Notes: generated from the sequence alone by a model not told the origin. A stretch of 64,000 bases of DNA from Promicromonospora sp. MEB111 (GCF_030209445.1 NZ_JARVSD010000014.1:124001-188000), one strand, 5' to 3'; counted from the stretch's first letter, positions 12,315-21,486 are shown. Made by a program: numbers and translations.

Positions 12315-13082
12315 TTACATCTCGTCCGGGGCGTCGATCGGGCCGAGCGTGATCGCCGGCGCGTCGGCGGGCTCCTCCAGCGTCTCGACCGGCTCGTCCT
12401 CGCGGCCCAGCAGCCGGGCGACGGCGCCGTCGAGCATCTCGGTGATGACCGTGACCAGGCCGTCCTCGTCCCGCGCCTCCAGCCGCTCGACGATCACGGC
12501 GTGCGCGTCGGCCGTGTCCTTGCGCACCACGTACTCGTCGCTCACGGAGAACGTGGCCATCCGCACCTCGACGATGAGGGTGGTCATCCAGCGGGTGAGC
12601 CAGGGGTTGCCCGTCGCGGCGACGAGCGCCCAGTGCAGGTTCAGGTCGGCGCCGCCGACGCGGCGTGCGTCGCCCGTGCGGTCCGCGCCCACGAGCTCGT
12701 CGTGGGCGCGGCGCACGGTCGCCAGGGCGTCGTCGTTCCCGGACCGGACGAGCAGGCGCGCCGCAGTGATCTCCACCGACTTGCGGGCCTCGTAGAGGGC
12801 CGGGAGCCGCTCCCGGGAGATGGTCGCCACACGCATGCCGCGCCCCGGGGTCGCGACCAGCAGTCCCTCCTGGACCAGGCGCTGGGCGGCCTCCCGCAGC
12901 GGGCCGCGGCTCACGCCGAGCTGGGTCGCGACCTCGACCTCCCGGATCGGCGAGCCGACGGCGAGCACGCCCGCGTACACGGCGTTGCGCAGCTCGGTCT
13001 GGATCAGGTCGACGGTCGAGGGACGCGTCACACGCGAGAAGGACGGCGCGGTCGCCAGGGTGGCCCGTGGCGGGTGGGACAT
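12315..13082 (-). CDS. GntR-family (FCD) transcriptional regulator
   Basis: A 255-residue repressor: winged-helix domain about residues 20-85 (PIREVEVATQLGVSRGPLRE) and an all-helical FCD ligand domain after about residue 95, with the Arg/His metal-site pattern typical of the FadR group. ATG 13082 is preceded by GGAAGGAG at good spacing. It is divergent from the amino-acid/ectoine-type ABC operon and a GATTGT-type inverted repeat lies between them, so it most likely controls that importer and itself. Effector unknown. Confidence 0.88.
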   Translation of the reverse strand: MSHPPRATLATAPSFSRVTRPSTVDLIQTELRNAVYAGVLAVGSPIREVEVATQLGVSRGPLREAAQRLVQEGLLVATPGRGMRVATISRERLPALYEARKSVEITAARLLVRSGNDDALATVRRAHDELVGADRTGDARRVGGADLNLHWALVAATGNPWLTRWMTTLIVEVRMATFSVSDEYVVRKDTADAHAVIVERLEARDEDGLVTVITEMLDGAVARLLGREDEPVETLEEPADAPAITLGPIDAPDEM

Positions 13083-13200
13083 CGGTGCTCCTTCCGTGGG
13101 CGCAACGTCGATGACGTCGATGACGACCATCATCGCCGGTGCGCGGACATCTGTGTGGCCACGGCGGTAGCAGGGGTGGCGCCGGCCGGGTGAACTTGCA

Positions 13201-13241
13201 GATTGTAGACAATCCTAATGTCGAACACTAGATTGTCTGAA
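13201..13241. promoter_or_regulatory. Putative GntR operator between regulator and ABC operon
   Basis: Bases 13201-13214 read GATTGTAGACAATC, arms GATTGT/ACAATC with a 2-nt centre, and GATTGTC recurs at 13231-13237. TTGTxxACAA spacing fits FCD GntR operators. Location is the divergent gap between the GntR gene and the transporter operon. Confidence 0.65.
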
Positions 13242-13329
13242 CGTCGCCATCCCGCTACGGTGGCGAGTCGTCCGTGAACTCCAGCCCACCCGGTCTTTGC
13301 CATGTCCGCCGGGTGGCGTGAAGGGAACC

Positions 13330-14259
13330 ATGTCTAGATCAAGCGTCCGCCCGCTCCGCCGGGCCGTCCTCGCCGCAGGGTCCGTACTCACCCTGGTCGC
13401 GCTGGGCGCGTGCACGTCGACAGCCCCGGAGGATGCCGGTGGCGCCCTGCAGCAGCTCCAGGACGACGGTGCCATCACCGTCGCGTTCAACGGTGAGGAG
13501 CCGTACTCCTACGAGGACGGCGGCGAGCTGACCGGAGCCACCATCAAGCTGAACGAGGCGATCTTCGGCGAGCTCGGCATCGACACCGTCGAGGGCGTGC
13601 AGACGGAGTGGAACTCGCTCATCCCCGGCCTGACCGCGGGCCGGTACGACGCTGTGAGCGCGGGGATGTCGATCCTCCCCGAGCGCTGCTCCGAGGCCAT
13701 CTTCTCCGAGCCCGAGATCATGTACACGACCGCGTTCCTGACGCCGACAGGCAACCCCGACAACCTGACGGACATGCAGTCCGCCAAGGACGCCGGCGTG
13801 AAGCTCGCCGTGCTCAGCGGCGCCATCGAGGAGGGCTACACCACGTCCCTCGGGATCGAGACGGTCAAGGTCGGCTCGCCGCAGGACGCGCTCGACGCCG
13901 TCACCTCGGGCCGCGCCGACGCGTCGGCGCTGACCGCCATCTCGCTCAACGCGCTGGTGGCCCGCTCGAAGGCCGACGTCGAGGTCACCGACTCCTTCGT
14001 CGCCGTCATCGACGGCGTGCCGCAGATCGGTGCGGGTGCCACGGTCTTCCCGAAGGGGGAGGAGGACCTCCGCGACGCCTACAACGAGAAGCTCGCCGAG
14101 ATCGTCTCCGACGAGGACCGCTGGATGGAGATCGCAGGCCCGTTCGGCTTCACCGCCGCCGAGCGTCCCGTCGAGGGCCTGACCGCCGAGAAGCTCTGTG
14201 AGGGCGACCTCGAGTCGCTGGCCAAGGACCTGGCCCCGGAGCTCGGCCTGGACGGCTGA
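13330..14259 (+). CDS. ehuB: Ectoine/polar amino-acid ABC substrate-binding lipoprotein (EhuB-like)
   Basis: Extracellular solute receptor of family 3. The 309-residue protein has a lipoprotein signal with lipobox ALGAC near residue 27. The body resembles EhuB: NGEEPYSYEDGGELTGA, VEGVQTEWNSLIPGLTAGRYD, MSILPERCSEAIFSEPE. These blocks are characteristic of ectoine/hydroxyectoine binders, but no ectoine catabolic genes lie nearby, so other compatible solutes or amino acids remain possible. ATG 13330 has AAGGGAA upstream. First gene of a four-gene operon in the order binding protein, two permeases, ATPase. Confidence 0.8.
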   Translation: MSRSSVRPLRRAVLAAGSVLTLVALGACTSTAPEDAGGALQQLQDDGAITVAFNGEEPYSYEDGGELTGATIKLNEAIFGELGIDTVEGVQTEWNSLIPGLTAGRYDAVSAGMSILPERCSEAIFSEPEIMYTTAFLTPTGNPDNLTDMQSAKDAGVKLAVLSGAIEEGYTTSLGIETVKVGSPQDALDAVTSGRADASALTAISLNALVARSKADVEVTDSFVAVIDGVPQIGAGATVFPKGEEDLRDAYNEKLAEIVSDEDRWMEIAGPFGFTAAERPVEGLTAEKLCEGDLESLAKDLAPELGLDG

Positions 14260-14267
14260 CCCGGCAC

Positions 14268-15002
14268 GTGTCCGACAACATGCAAGAGCTCGTCGACCTG
14301 CTGCCGCAGCTCGGCGAAGGGATTCTCGTCACTCTCGAGCTCACGATCGCCGGTGCGGCACTCGCCCTGATCATCGCGTTCATCCTCGGGCTGGGCTCGC
14401 GGGCCCGGACCAGGTGGGCGCGGGTGCCGTCCCGGGTGGTCGTGGAGTTCTTCCGCGGCACCTCGCTCGTGGTGCAGATCTTCTGGCTGTACTACGTGCT
14501 GCCGCTCCCGCCGTTCTACGTGGAGCTCGACCCGCTGGCCTGCGGCATCCTCGCCCTCGGCCTCAACTACGGCGCCTACGCCGCCGAGGTGGTGCGCGGC
14601 TCGATCAACTCCGTGCCCACCGGGCAGTGGGAGGCGGCCACGGCGCTCGACCTGGGTGGTGTGCACCGGCTGCGCCGCGTGATCCTGCCGCAGGCCTGGC
14701 CGCTGATGATGCCCATGTTCACCAACCTGCTGATCCAGCTCGTCAAGGGTTCGGCCCTGGCGGCCTACATCACGCTGCACGACCTCAACTTCTTCATCGG
14801 GGAGCTGCGCAAGGGCACGACGGACACGGTGTTCGCCTACACGGTGGGCCTGCTGCTCTACTTCGTGTTCGCCTACGCGCTGACGCTGATCATGAACGCG
14901 CTCGAGGCCCGCGCCAAGAACAAGGTCGGTCAGGGACCGTCGCTGCGCGAGATCCTGCGTCTGACCCCCGTGAGGACCACCGGGACGGAGGTGCGCTCAT
15001 GA
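14268..15002 (+). CDS. ehuC: ABC permease (EhuC-like)
   Basis: A 244-residue inner-membrane permease of the HisM/GlnP type. It has about five spans, starting with VTLELTIAGAALALIIAFIL, and an EAA loop for ATPase contact, GQWEAATALDLGGVHRLRRV. FRGTSLVVQIFW is typical of polar amino-acid and ectoine permeases. GTG 14268 starts 8 nt after the binding-protein stop; the stop overlaps the next gene by ATGA. It pairs with the second permease to form the channel. Confidence 0.85.
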   Translation: MSDNMQELVDLLPQLGEGILVTLELTIAGAALALIIAFILGLGSRARTRWARVPSRVVVEFFRGTSLVVQIFWLYYVLPLPPFYVELDPLACGILALGLNYGAYAAEVVRGSINSVPTGQWEAATALDLGGVHRLRRVILPQAWPLMMPMFTNLLIQLVKGSALAAYITLHDLNFFIGELRKGTTDTVFAYTVGLLLYFVFAYALTLIMNALEARAKNKVGQGPSLREILRLTPVRTTGTEVRS

Positions 15003-15640
15003 ACGACCTCTGGAGCTGGGACCACGCCGCCGCGGTGCTCCCCGACCTGCTCAAGGGCCTGGGCATCACCGTCCTGGCGACCGTGGTGGGCATGATCATC
15101 GCCGCGGTCCTGGGGCTCGTCGTCGCCGTCGTGCGCCGGTCCCGCGTCCGCGCCGTCACCATGCCGGTCGGCTTCCTGGTCGAGTTCATCCGGTCCACGC
15201 CGCTGCTGGTGCAGCTGGTGTTCGCCAACCTGATGTTCACGCAGTTCCCGTCGCTCGCCGTCGGCTGCGTGGTGCTCGGCATCCACTACGCCACGTACAT
15301 GTCGGAGGTCTACCGGGCCGGCATCGACGCGGTGCCGGGCGGCCAGTGGGAGGCGGCGGTCGCGCTCGACCTGCCGAGGAGCCGCACCTGGCGTGCGGTG
15401 ATCCTGCCGCAGGCGATCCGGAACACGCTGCCCGGCCTGGGGAACTACGCGATCTCGATGTTCAAGGAGACGCCGTTCCTGGCCTTCATCTACGTGGTCG
15501 AGATGTACGCCGCCGCCCAGGCCTACGGCGGCGCGAACTTCCGCTACATCGAGGCGATCACGCTCGCCGGCCTGCTCTTCCTGCTGGTGAGCTACCCGAC
15601 CTCGCTGCTCGTCCGCCGAATGGAGAACCGCCTTGCCTGA
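14999..15640 (+). CDS. ehuD: ABC permease (EhuD-like)
   Basis: Second permease subunit, 213 residues, with LLKGLGITVLATVVGMIIAA as first span and EAA loop GQWEAAVALDLPRSRTWRAV. FIRSTPLLVQLVFANLMF matches the family N-terminal conserved block. ATG 14999 overlaps the previous stop by 4 nt and the 3' end overlaps the ATPase gene by 8 nt, so translation is coupled throughout. Confidence 0.85.
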   Translation: MNDLWSWDHAAAVLPDLLKGLGITVLATVVGMIIAAVLGLVVAVVRRSRVRAVTMPVGFLVEFIRSTPLLVQLVFANLMFTQFPSLAVGCVVLGIHYATYMSEVYRAGIDAVPGGQWEAAVALDLPRSRTWRAVILPQAIRNTLPGLGNYAISMFKETPFLAFIYVVEMYAAAQAYGGANFRYIEAITLAGLLFLLVSYPTSLLVRRMENRLA

Positions 15641-16412
15641 CAACGACCTCACCCCTGCCATCGAGTTCCAGGGCGTCGGCAAGCGCTTCGGGGACAACGT
15701 GGTGCTCGACGGCCTGGACTTCACGGTCGCCAAGGGCGACCGCGTCACGCTGATCGGGCCGTCGGGCTCCGGCAAGACCACCATCCTGCGCCTGCTCATG
15801 ACGCTGGAGGAGGCGAACGACGGCCTGATCCTCGTGGACGGGCAGCCGTACACGCACGAGATCCGTGGCGGAAGGCGCGTCGCGATCCCGGAGAAGCGGC
15901 GCAGCCTCGTGCGGCGCCGCGTCGGGATGGTCTTCCAGCAGTTCAACCTGTTCCCCAACATGTCGGTGCTGGAGAACATCATCGAGGCGCCCGTCCATGT
16001 GCTCGGCATCTCCAGGGCCCAGGCGGTCGCCCGGGCCGAGGACCTGCTCGAGAAGGTGGGGCTGGCCGACAAGCGGGACGCCCGGTGCACCCAGCTGTCC
16101 GGCGGGCAGCAGCAGCGGGTCGCCATCGCGCGGGCCCTGGCCATGGAGCCGGAGATCCTGCTCCTGGACGAGGTGACCTCCGCGCTGGACCCGGAGCTCG
16201 TGGCCGACGTGCTCGGGGTGCTCCGGAACATCGCCGAGACCACGGACATCACCATGCTGATCGTCACGCACGAGATGCAGTTCGCCCGGGAGGTCTCCAA
16301 CCGGGTGCTGATGTTCGACGGCGGCAAGATCATCGAGGAGGCCGACCCGGAGTCGATCTTCACGTCCCCGGAGCACGAACGGACCCAGGAGTTCCTCCGC
16401 GCGGTCCTCTGA
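15633..16412 (+). CDS. ehuA: ABC ATP-binding subunit (EhuA-like)
   Basis: A 259-residue ATPase energising the importer. Walker A GPSGSGKTT, Q-loop FQQFNLF, signature LSGGQQQRVAIARA, Walker B ILLLDEVTSALD and H-loop THE are all intact. An insertion containing RRVAIPEKRRSLVRRR precedes the Q-loop, as in EhuA-type ATPases. Translation probably begins at TTG 15633, inside the end of the permease gene. A strong hairpin pair follows the stop. Confidence 0.88.
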   Translation: MPDNDLTPAIEFQGVGKRFGDNVVLDGLDFTVAKGDRVTLIGPSGSGKTTILRLLMTLEEANDGLILVDGQPYTHEIRGGRRVAIPEKRRSLVRRRVGMVFQQFNLFPNMSVLENIIEAPVHVLGISRAQAVARAEDLLEKVGLADKRDARCTQLSGGQQQRVAIARALAMEPEILLLDEVTSALDPELVADVLGVLRNIAETTDITMLIVTHEMQFAREVSNRVLMFDGGKIIEEADPESIFTSPEHERTQEFLRAVL

Positions 16413-16448
16413 CCGGACCGGCCACCTGACTCGCCACACCTCGACCAC

Positions 16449-16566
16449 CGAGTCAGTGGGTTAGGCCGACCACCCCACTGACTCGCCACCTTGAGCGTGC
16501 CGAATCAGGTGGGTAGTCCGACCGGGCGACTGACTCGGCGCATTCCGCGCGGCGAGTCAGTCGCCC
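16449..16566. terminator. Two hairpins built from one repeated core between convergent genes
   Basis: Hairpin 1 pairs 16449-16460 with 16474-16485 (12 bp). Hairpin 2 pairs 16524-16537 with 16553-16566 (14 bp). Both contain ACTGACTCG/CGAGTCAGT, and a further GACTCGCCAC lies at about 16428-16437. No U tract. Position between ehuA and the convergent MarR gene fits a bidirectional terminator. Confidence 0.75.
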
Positions 16567-16584
16567 AGTCGTCTCCCAGCCCGG

Positions 16585-17034
16585 TCAGACCCCCGCGCCC
16601 ACGCCGCCCAGCGTGCCCACGAGCCCGGCCAGCTCCGGCACCTGCTCCGCCTCCTGCAGGGCCTCGTGCAGCGCTCGGTCGTGCGTGGGGCGCGCGGCGA
16701 GCAGCAGCTTCTCCCCGGCCGCGGTGAGCTCGGTGTAGATGCCGCGGCGGTCGTCCTGGCACAGGACGCGCGTGAGCAGTGCGCGGTCCTCCAGGCGGTT
16801 GACCAGGCGCGTCGTGGCGCTCGGCGAGAGCGCGGTCGCGCGGCCGAGCTGCTGCATGCGCATGTGCCAGCCGTCCTGGCGGGACAGTGCGTCCAGCACC
16901 GTGTACTCCACCACGGACAGGCCGTGCTCGGCCTGCAGCGCGCGTTCGAGCGCGGTGTCGATCATGCCGTGCAGTGCGGCGAGCGTTCGCCAGCCCTGGG
17001 CACGGATCTCGACGGCGTCGTCGGCGATTCCCAT
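16585..17034 (-). CDS. MarR-family transcriptional regulator
   Basis: A 149-residue winged-helix repressor: LSVVEYTVLDALSRQDGW, recognition region MQQLGRATALSPSATTRLVN, wing around VLCQDDRRGIYTEL. ATG 17034 follows GAGGAGG at good spacing; an upstream in-frame start would add 23 residues not like the family. It is divergent from the aldo/keto reductase and MFS genes, and four CAACTA repeats lie in the gap, so it likely represses both sides in response to a small aromatic or drug. Confidence 0.9.
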   Translation of the reverse strand: MGIADDAVEIRAQGWRTLAALHGMIDTALERALQAEHGLSVVEYTVLDALSRQDGWHMRMQQLGRATALSPSATTRLVNRLEDRALLTRVLCQDDRRGIYTELTAAGEKLLLAARPTHDRALHEALQEAEQVPELAGLVGTLGGVGAGV

Positions 17035-17066
17035 GGGCCCTCCTCGTCGGGCGTGATTCCTGTCCC

Positions 17067-17127
17067 CAACTATAGCGCTTGTGCAACTAGTGCGCGCGTG
17101 CAACTATCTAGGAGGCGCGTGCAACTA
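17067..17127. promoter_or_regulatory. Direct-repeat operator array (CAACTA x4)
   Basis: CAACTA occurs at 17067, 17084, 17101 and 17122. The last three copies are GTGCAACTA (starts 17081, 17098, 17119). Spacing is 17, 17 and 21 nt. The array fills the gap between the MarR gene and the aldo/keto reductase gene. Confidence 0.7.
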
Positions 17128-17192
17128 AACGCGTCCGCCAGGTGTCCGCGTACGCACAGCGGGCACCGTTCGGAGAACAGCAAGGAGCCCTC

Positions 17193-18083
17193 ATGTCATC
17201 CCCCGTCGAGACCCGCGCCTCCGCGGCCACCCCCGCCGTCGCAGCCGCGGCCACCCCCGCCGTCGTGCTCCCGAACGCCGCCCACGCCGGCGCGACCATG
17301 CCGCAGGTCGGGTTCGGCGTCTTCCAGGTGCCCGACGCCGAGACCACCCGCGCCGTCGGCCACGCGCTGGAGGCCGGCTACCGCAGCGTCGACACCGCCG
17401 CCGTCTACGGCAACGAGGCGGGCGTGGGCCGCGCCCTCGCGGAGTCCGGACTGGCCCGCGACGACCTGTTCGTCACCAGCAAGCTGTGGACCGACTCGAT
17501 GGCGCGCGACGCCGTGCGGCCGGCCCTCGAGCGCAGCCTGGAGCTGCTCGGGCTGGACGCCCTCGACCTGTACCTGATCCACTGGCCCGCTCCGGGCCTC
17601 GGCCGGTACGTGGCCGCCTGGGAGGGGCTGATCGAGGCCCGCGAGGCCGGCCTGGTCCGCGAGATCGGCGTCTCGAACTTCCAGCCCGCACACCTGGACG
17701 CGATCGTCGCGGCCACCGGCGTGCGCCCCGTCGTCAACCAGGTGGAGCTGCACCCTGCCCTGCAGCAGCGCGAGCTGCGCGCCCACCACGCGGGGCTGGG
17801 CGTCGTCACGGAGGCGTGGAGCCCGCTCGCGCAGGGCGCCGTGCTCGACGAGGCTCCCGTGACCGACGCCGCCGAGGCGCACGGCGTCTCCGCCGCGCAG
17901 GTGGTCCTGCGCTGGCACCTGCAGCACGGCACCGTCGTGATCCCCAAGTCGGTCACGCCGGCCCGCATCGCGTCGAACCTCGACGTGCTCGGGTTCGAGC
18001 TCACCGCAGAGCAGGTCGCGGCGATCGACGCCCTCGACCGGGACGGCCGTACCGGCCCGCACCCGGACCGCTTCGACGGCTGA
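17193..18083 (+). CDS. Aldo/keto reductase
   Basis: A 296-residue NADPH-dependent carbonyl reductase of the AKR superfamily. The tetrad is visible: Asp and Tyr in GYRSVDTAAVYGNE, Lys in FVTSKLW, His in YLIHWPAP. The NADPH-binding IPKSVTPARIASNL is near the C-terminus. An Ala/Thr-rich N-terminal 30 residues precede the barrel. AAGGAGC lies 5 nt before ATG 17193. The gene is followed by an MFS exporter, suggesting detoxification of a carbonyl compound under MarR control. Confidence 0.9.
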   Translation: MSSPVETRASAATPAVAAAATPAVVLPNAAHAGATMPQVGFGVFQVPDAETTRAVGHALEAGYRSVDTAAVYGNEAGVGRALAESGLARDDLFVTSKLWTDSMARDAVRPALERSLELLGLDALDLYLIHWPAPGLGRYVAAWEGLIEAREAGLVREIGVSNFQPAHLDAIVAATGVRPVVNQVELHPALQQRELRAHHAGLGVVTEAWSPLAQGAVLDEAPVTDAAEAHGVSAAQVVLRWHLQHGTVVIPKSVTPARIASNLDVLGFELTAEQVAAIDALDRDGRTGPHPDRFDG

Positions 18084-18144
18084 CGAACCCCCCGCCGGCA
18101 CGAGCCGGTCACCCCACACCACCCGCACCTCAAGGAGCACTGTC

Positions 18145-19398
18145 ATGCCTGTCGCCCTCTGGGCCCTCGCCATCGGGGGCTTCGGGATCGGCCTCACCGA
18201 GTTCGTCATCATGGGCCTGCTGCCCGAGGTCTCCGCCGACTTCGGCGTCACCGAGACCGTCGCCGGCTATCTCATCTCCGGCTACGCGCTGTCCGTCGCG
18301 GTCGGCGCGGTCGGCCTCACGGCGGCCCTCACCCGGGTGGACCGCAAGAAGGCCCTGCTCGGCCTGATGATCCTGTTCATCGCGGGGAACCTGGTGTCCG
18401 CGATCGCGCCGACCTACGAGCTGATGATGCTCGGCCGGGTTGTCGCGGCGCTGTGTCACGGTGCGTTCTTCGGCATCGGCGCCGTGGTCGCGGCCGACCT
18501 GGTCGCCCGGGACCGCCGCGCCGCCGCCATCTCGATCATGTTCGCCGGCCTGACCGTCGCCAACGTGCTCGGTGTCCCGTTCGGCACCCTGCTCGGCCAG
18601 GCGGCCGGCTGGCGCTCGACCTTCTGGGCGATCACCGGCATCGGCGTGCTCGCCTTCGTGGGCATCGCGCTCCTGGTCCCGGCGCGCGTCGGGGTGCCCG
18701 ACGGCGTCGCGGGGCCGAGCGGGCAGGCCGGTCCCGGCCTGCGCGGCGAGCTCGCGGCCTTCCGGGCGCCGCAGGTCTGGCTGTCCATCGCCGTGACGGT
18801 GCTCGGCTACGGCGGCATGTTCGGCGCGTTCACCTACATCGCGTTCACGCTCACCGAGGTCAGCGGGTTCGCGAGCTCGACCGTGCCGTGGCTGCTCATC
18901 CTGTTCGGGGCGGGTCTGTTCGTGGGCAACCTGGTGGGCGGCAAGGCCGCGGACCGCAACCTCGGGGCCACCCTGCTCACCCTGCTCGTGCTGCTCACCG
19001 TGGTCCTTGCGGTCTTCGCGCTGACCGCCACCAGCCAGGTCGCGACCATGATCAGCCTGGTGCTCATGGGCGCCGTCGGCTTCGCGACGGTGCCGGGCCT
19101 GCAGATGCGGGTCATGCGCCACGCGGCTGCGGCCCCGACCCTCGCGTCCGGCGCGAACATCGCCGCGTTCAACATCGGGAACGCGTTCGGCGCCTGGGTG
19201 GGCGGGCTGACGCTCGCCGCGGGGCTCGGGTACACGTCGCCGCTGTGGGCGGGCGCCGTCGTGACTCTGGCCGGGCTGGCGGTCATGGTGGTGGCCGTGC
19301 TGGTCGGGGGCGGGGAGCGCGGCGAGCGCGCGGCGGCACGCCGCGAGGTCGTGGGCGACGAGCGCCCGGCGGTACCCACCGGGCAGCTCGTCGAGTAG
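18145..19398 (+). CDS. MFS drug/sugar efflux transporter (DHA1 type)
   Basis: A 417-residue, 12-span transporter of the AraJ/CmlA-like DHA1 group. GIGLTEFVIMGLLPEVSADF in helix 1 and the motif-A region TRVDRKKALLG fit. It ends with a basic cytoplasmic tail. AAGGAGCACTGTC precedes ATG. It lies 61 nt after the aldo/keto reductase and probably shares its promoter. Substrate is not deducible. Confidence 0.88.
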   Translation: MPVALWALAIGGFGIGLTEFVIMGLLPEVSADFGVTETVAGYLISGYALSVAVGAVGLTAALTRVDRKKALLGLMILFIAGNLVSAIAPTYELMMLGRVVAALCHGAFFGIGAVVAADLVARDRRAAAISIMFAGLTVANVLGVPFGTLLGQAAGWRSTFWAITGIGVLAFVGIALLVPARVGVPDGVAGPSGQAGPGLRGELAAFRAPQVWLSIAVTVLGYGGMFGAFTYIAFTLTEVSGFASSTVPWLLILFGAGLFVGNLVGGKAADRNLGATLLTLLVLLTVVLAVFALTATSQVATMISLVLMGAVGFATVPGLQMRVMRHAAAAPTLASGANIAAFNIGNAFGAWVGGLTLAAGLGYTSPLWAGAVVTLAGLAVMVVAVLVGGGERGERAAARREVVGDERPAVPTGQLVE

Positions 19399-19401
19399 AG
19401 G

Positions 19402-19474
19402 TGCGCCTGGGCAGACTCGAACTGCCGACACCCGCTTTAGGAGAGCGGTGCTCTATCCACTGAGCTACAGGCGC
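19402..19474 (-). tRNA. tRNA-Arg (anticodon CCU)
   Basis: Minus-strand cloverleaf of 73 nt: acceptor GCGCCTG/CAGGCGC, D-arm GCTC/GAGC, anticodon loop CTCCTAA giving CCU, T-arm GGCAG-TTCGAGT-CTGCC, discriminator A. CCA is not encoded. No duplicated 3' end is seen nearby, so no element is integrated here. Confidence 0.95.
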
Positions 19475-19713
19475 CCGCGCCTCACCTGGTGGGAGAGCCG
19501 CGTGCGGCGGCCGGGCTGAGCCCGGACCGGCGCACACAGCCTAACGTCCGCCCGGCCCCGCGCGCTAAGCGCCGGGTCGGGCGTAGGTGTCGATTGCGCA
19601 ACATAGGTGACAAACCTTGACCAATCCCTCTCCGACCCACAACGATGCTCAGCAACCCGGCGCGACGACGCGCCTGGTCCGCACGACGGCCGTGCGGGCG
19701 GAGAGGATCGACG

Positions 19714-21483
19714 ATGTTCCTTCGACAGACCAGGTCCCGGGGCGTGGTGGCCCTGGCGGCGGCCACGGTCGCCGGCGTGCTGCTCGCCGGCTGCTCCGGT
19801 GGCGGTGGGAGCGCACCCACGACGTCCAACCCGTACGCGTCCGCAGAGGGCATGGACTCGGCCAACGCCCTCGTGGCCGAGTACCCGCGCGAGGAGACGC
19901 TCTTCACGAGCGGCACCCAGTGGGGCCCGCCCACCTCGTGGAACCCGATCCCCAGCTCCGGTCACGCCACCGGTGCGCGCGGCCTGCTCTACGAGCCGCT
20001 GTTCCAGTTCGACCCGATCACCCTCGAGCTGACGCCCTGGCTCGCCGAGGGCGGCGAGTGGACCGGTGACAAGACCTACGAGCTCACGCTTCGTGAGGGC
20101 CTGACCTGGCAGGACGGCGAGACGCTCGACGCCGACGACGTCGTCTTCACCACCGAGCTCGGCAAGGTCGACGCCGTGCCGTACAGCAACCTGTGGACCT
20201 GGCTCGACAAGGTCGAGGCGACCAGCCCCACCACGGTGGAGTTCACGTTCTCCGACCCCCGCTACCAGGAGTGGGACAACTGGCTCTACAGCACGATGGT
20301 GGTGCCGGAGCACATCATGGGCGACTGGTCGGACGAGGAGCTGCTGTCGAACCCGAACGAGGACCCGATCGGCTCGGGCGCGTTCAAGTTCTCCGCCGTC
20401 GGCCAGGACCGCATGGTCTGGGAGCGCAACGACGACTGGTGGGCCCGCGGCGAGCTCGGCCTCGAGATGCCGATGAAGTACATCGTCGACGTGGTGAACA
20501 CCTCCAACGAGGTGGCGCTCGGCCTGATGCTGTCCGGCGGCCTCGACCTGAGCAACAACTTCCTGCCCGGCGTCAACCAGCTCGTCGACACCGGCCAGGT
20601 CAGCACCTACTACGAGGGTGAGCCGTACATGCTGGCGGCGGCGTCGGCCAACCTGATCCCGAACCAGACGCGCCCGCCGATGGACGACGTCGACTTCCGG
20701 CAGGCCCTGGCGCGCTCGATCGACGTGGACAAGATCGTGACGAACGCCTACGGCGGCCTCGTGGCGAAGGCACACCCGTCGGGCCTCGTGCCGGCGTTCG
20801 AGGAGTACTACGACGAGGCGGTCGTGGCCGAGCACGGCTTCACCTTCGACGCGGAGGAGGCCAAGTCGATCCTGGCCGACGCCGGCTACGAGGACAGCGA
20901 CGGCGACGGGTTCGTCGAGACGCCCGACGGTGAGGCGATCGACCTGAGGCTGATCGTCCCGGCCGGCTGGACCGACTGGATGGAGGCCGCGCGCGTGATC
21001 GCGGAGGACGCCTCCGCCGTCGGCATCAAGGTGACCGCCGACTTCCCCGACGCGGGCGCCGTCGACGACGCCCGGGCCACCGGCGACTTCGACCTGGTGA
21101 TCAACGGCAACGCGGGCGTGAGCAACACGCCGTGGACCTACTACAACTACGCGTTCTACCAGCCGATCCAGGAGCAGATGCTGGCGGGCAACTTCGGCCG
21201 CTACGAGGACAAGGAGGCCTGGGACCTCGTCGAGGACCTCTCGCGCACCGAGAGCGGCACGCCCGAGTTCTCCGAGACCCTGTCGAAGGTCCAGGAGAAG
21301 TTCATGACCGACCTGCCCGCCATCCCGCTCTGGTACAACGGCGCGTGGGCCCAGTACAACGAGTCGCAGTGGACCAACTGGCCCAAGGAGGGCCGCGAGG
21401 ACGCGTACTTCCCGATCATGTGGAACGGGTACGTCCAGATGGGTGGCATCAACACGCTGCTCGCCCTCGAGCCGGCCTCCTGA
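19714..21483 (+). CDS. Family 5 (DppA/OppA-type) ABC substrate-binding lipoprotein
   Basis: A 589-residue solute receptor with lipobox VLLAGC near residue 28 and a Gly/Ser-rich linker. Family 5 blocks: PTSWNPI, LLYEPLFQFD, LREGLTWQDGETLDADDVVF, DPIGSGAFKF, FRQALARSIDVDKIV. ATG 19714 follows GAGAGGATCG. Annotated relatives bind peptides, nickel or, in biomass degraders, oligosaccharides. The adjacent xylose genes make a sugar ligand tempting but the sequence does not decide. First gene of a five-gene importer. Confidence 0.88.
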   Translation: MFLRQTRSRGVVALAAATVAGVLLAGCSGGGGSAPTTSNPYASAEGMDSANALVAEYPREETLFTSGTQWGPPTSWNPIPSSGHATGARGLLYEPLFQFDPITLELTPWLAEGGEWTGDKTYELTLREGLTWQDGETLDADDVVFTTELGKVDAVPYSNLWTWLDKVEATSPTTVEFTFSDPRYQEWDNWLYSTMVVPEHIMGDWSDEELLSNPNEDPIGSGAFKFSAVGQDRMVWERNDDWWARGELGLEMPMKYIVDVVNTSNEVALGLMLSGGLDLSNNFLPGVNQLVDTGQVSTYYEGEPYMLAAASANLIPNQTRPPMDDVDFRQALARSIDVDKIVTNAYGGLVAKAHPSGLVPAFEEYYDEAVVAEHGFTFDAEEAKSILADAGYEDSDGDGFVETPDGEAIDLRLIVPAGWTDWMEAARVIAEDASAVGIKVTADFPDAGAVDDARATGDFDLVINGNAGVSNTPWTYYNYAFYQPIQEQMLAGNFGRYEDKEAWDLVEDLSRTESGTPEFSETLSKVQEKFMTDLPAIPLWYNGAWAQYNESQWTNWPKEGREDAYFPIMWNGYVQMGGINTLLALEPAS

Positions 21484-21486
21484 CGT

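Noticed and set aside
19402-19474. tRNA-Arg as an integration site
   Set aside because: No duplicate of its 3' end and no integrase nearby.
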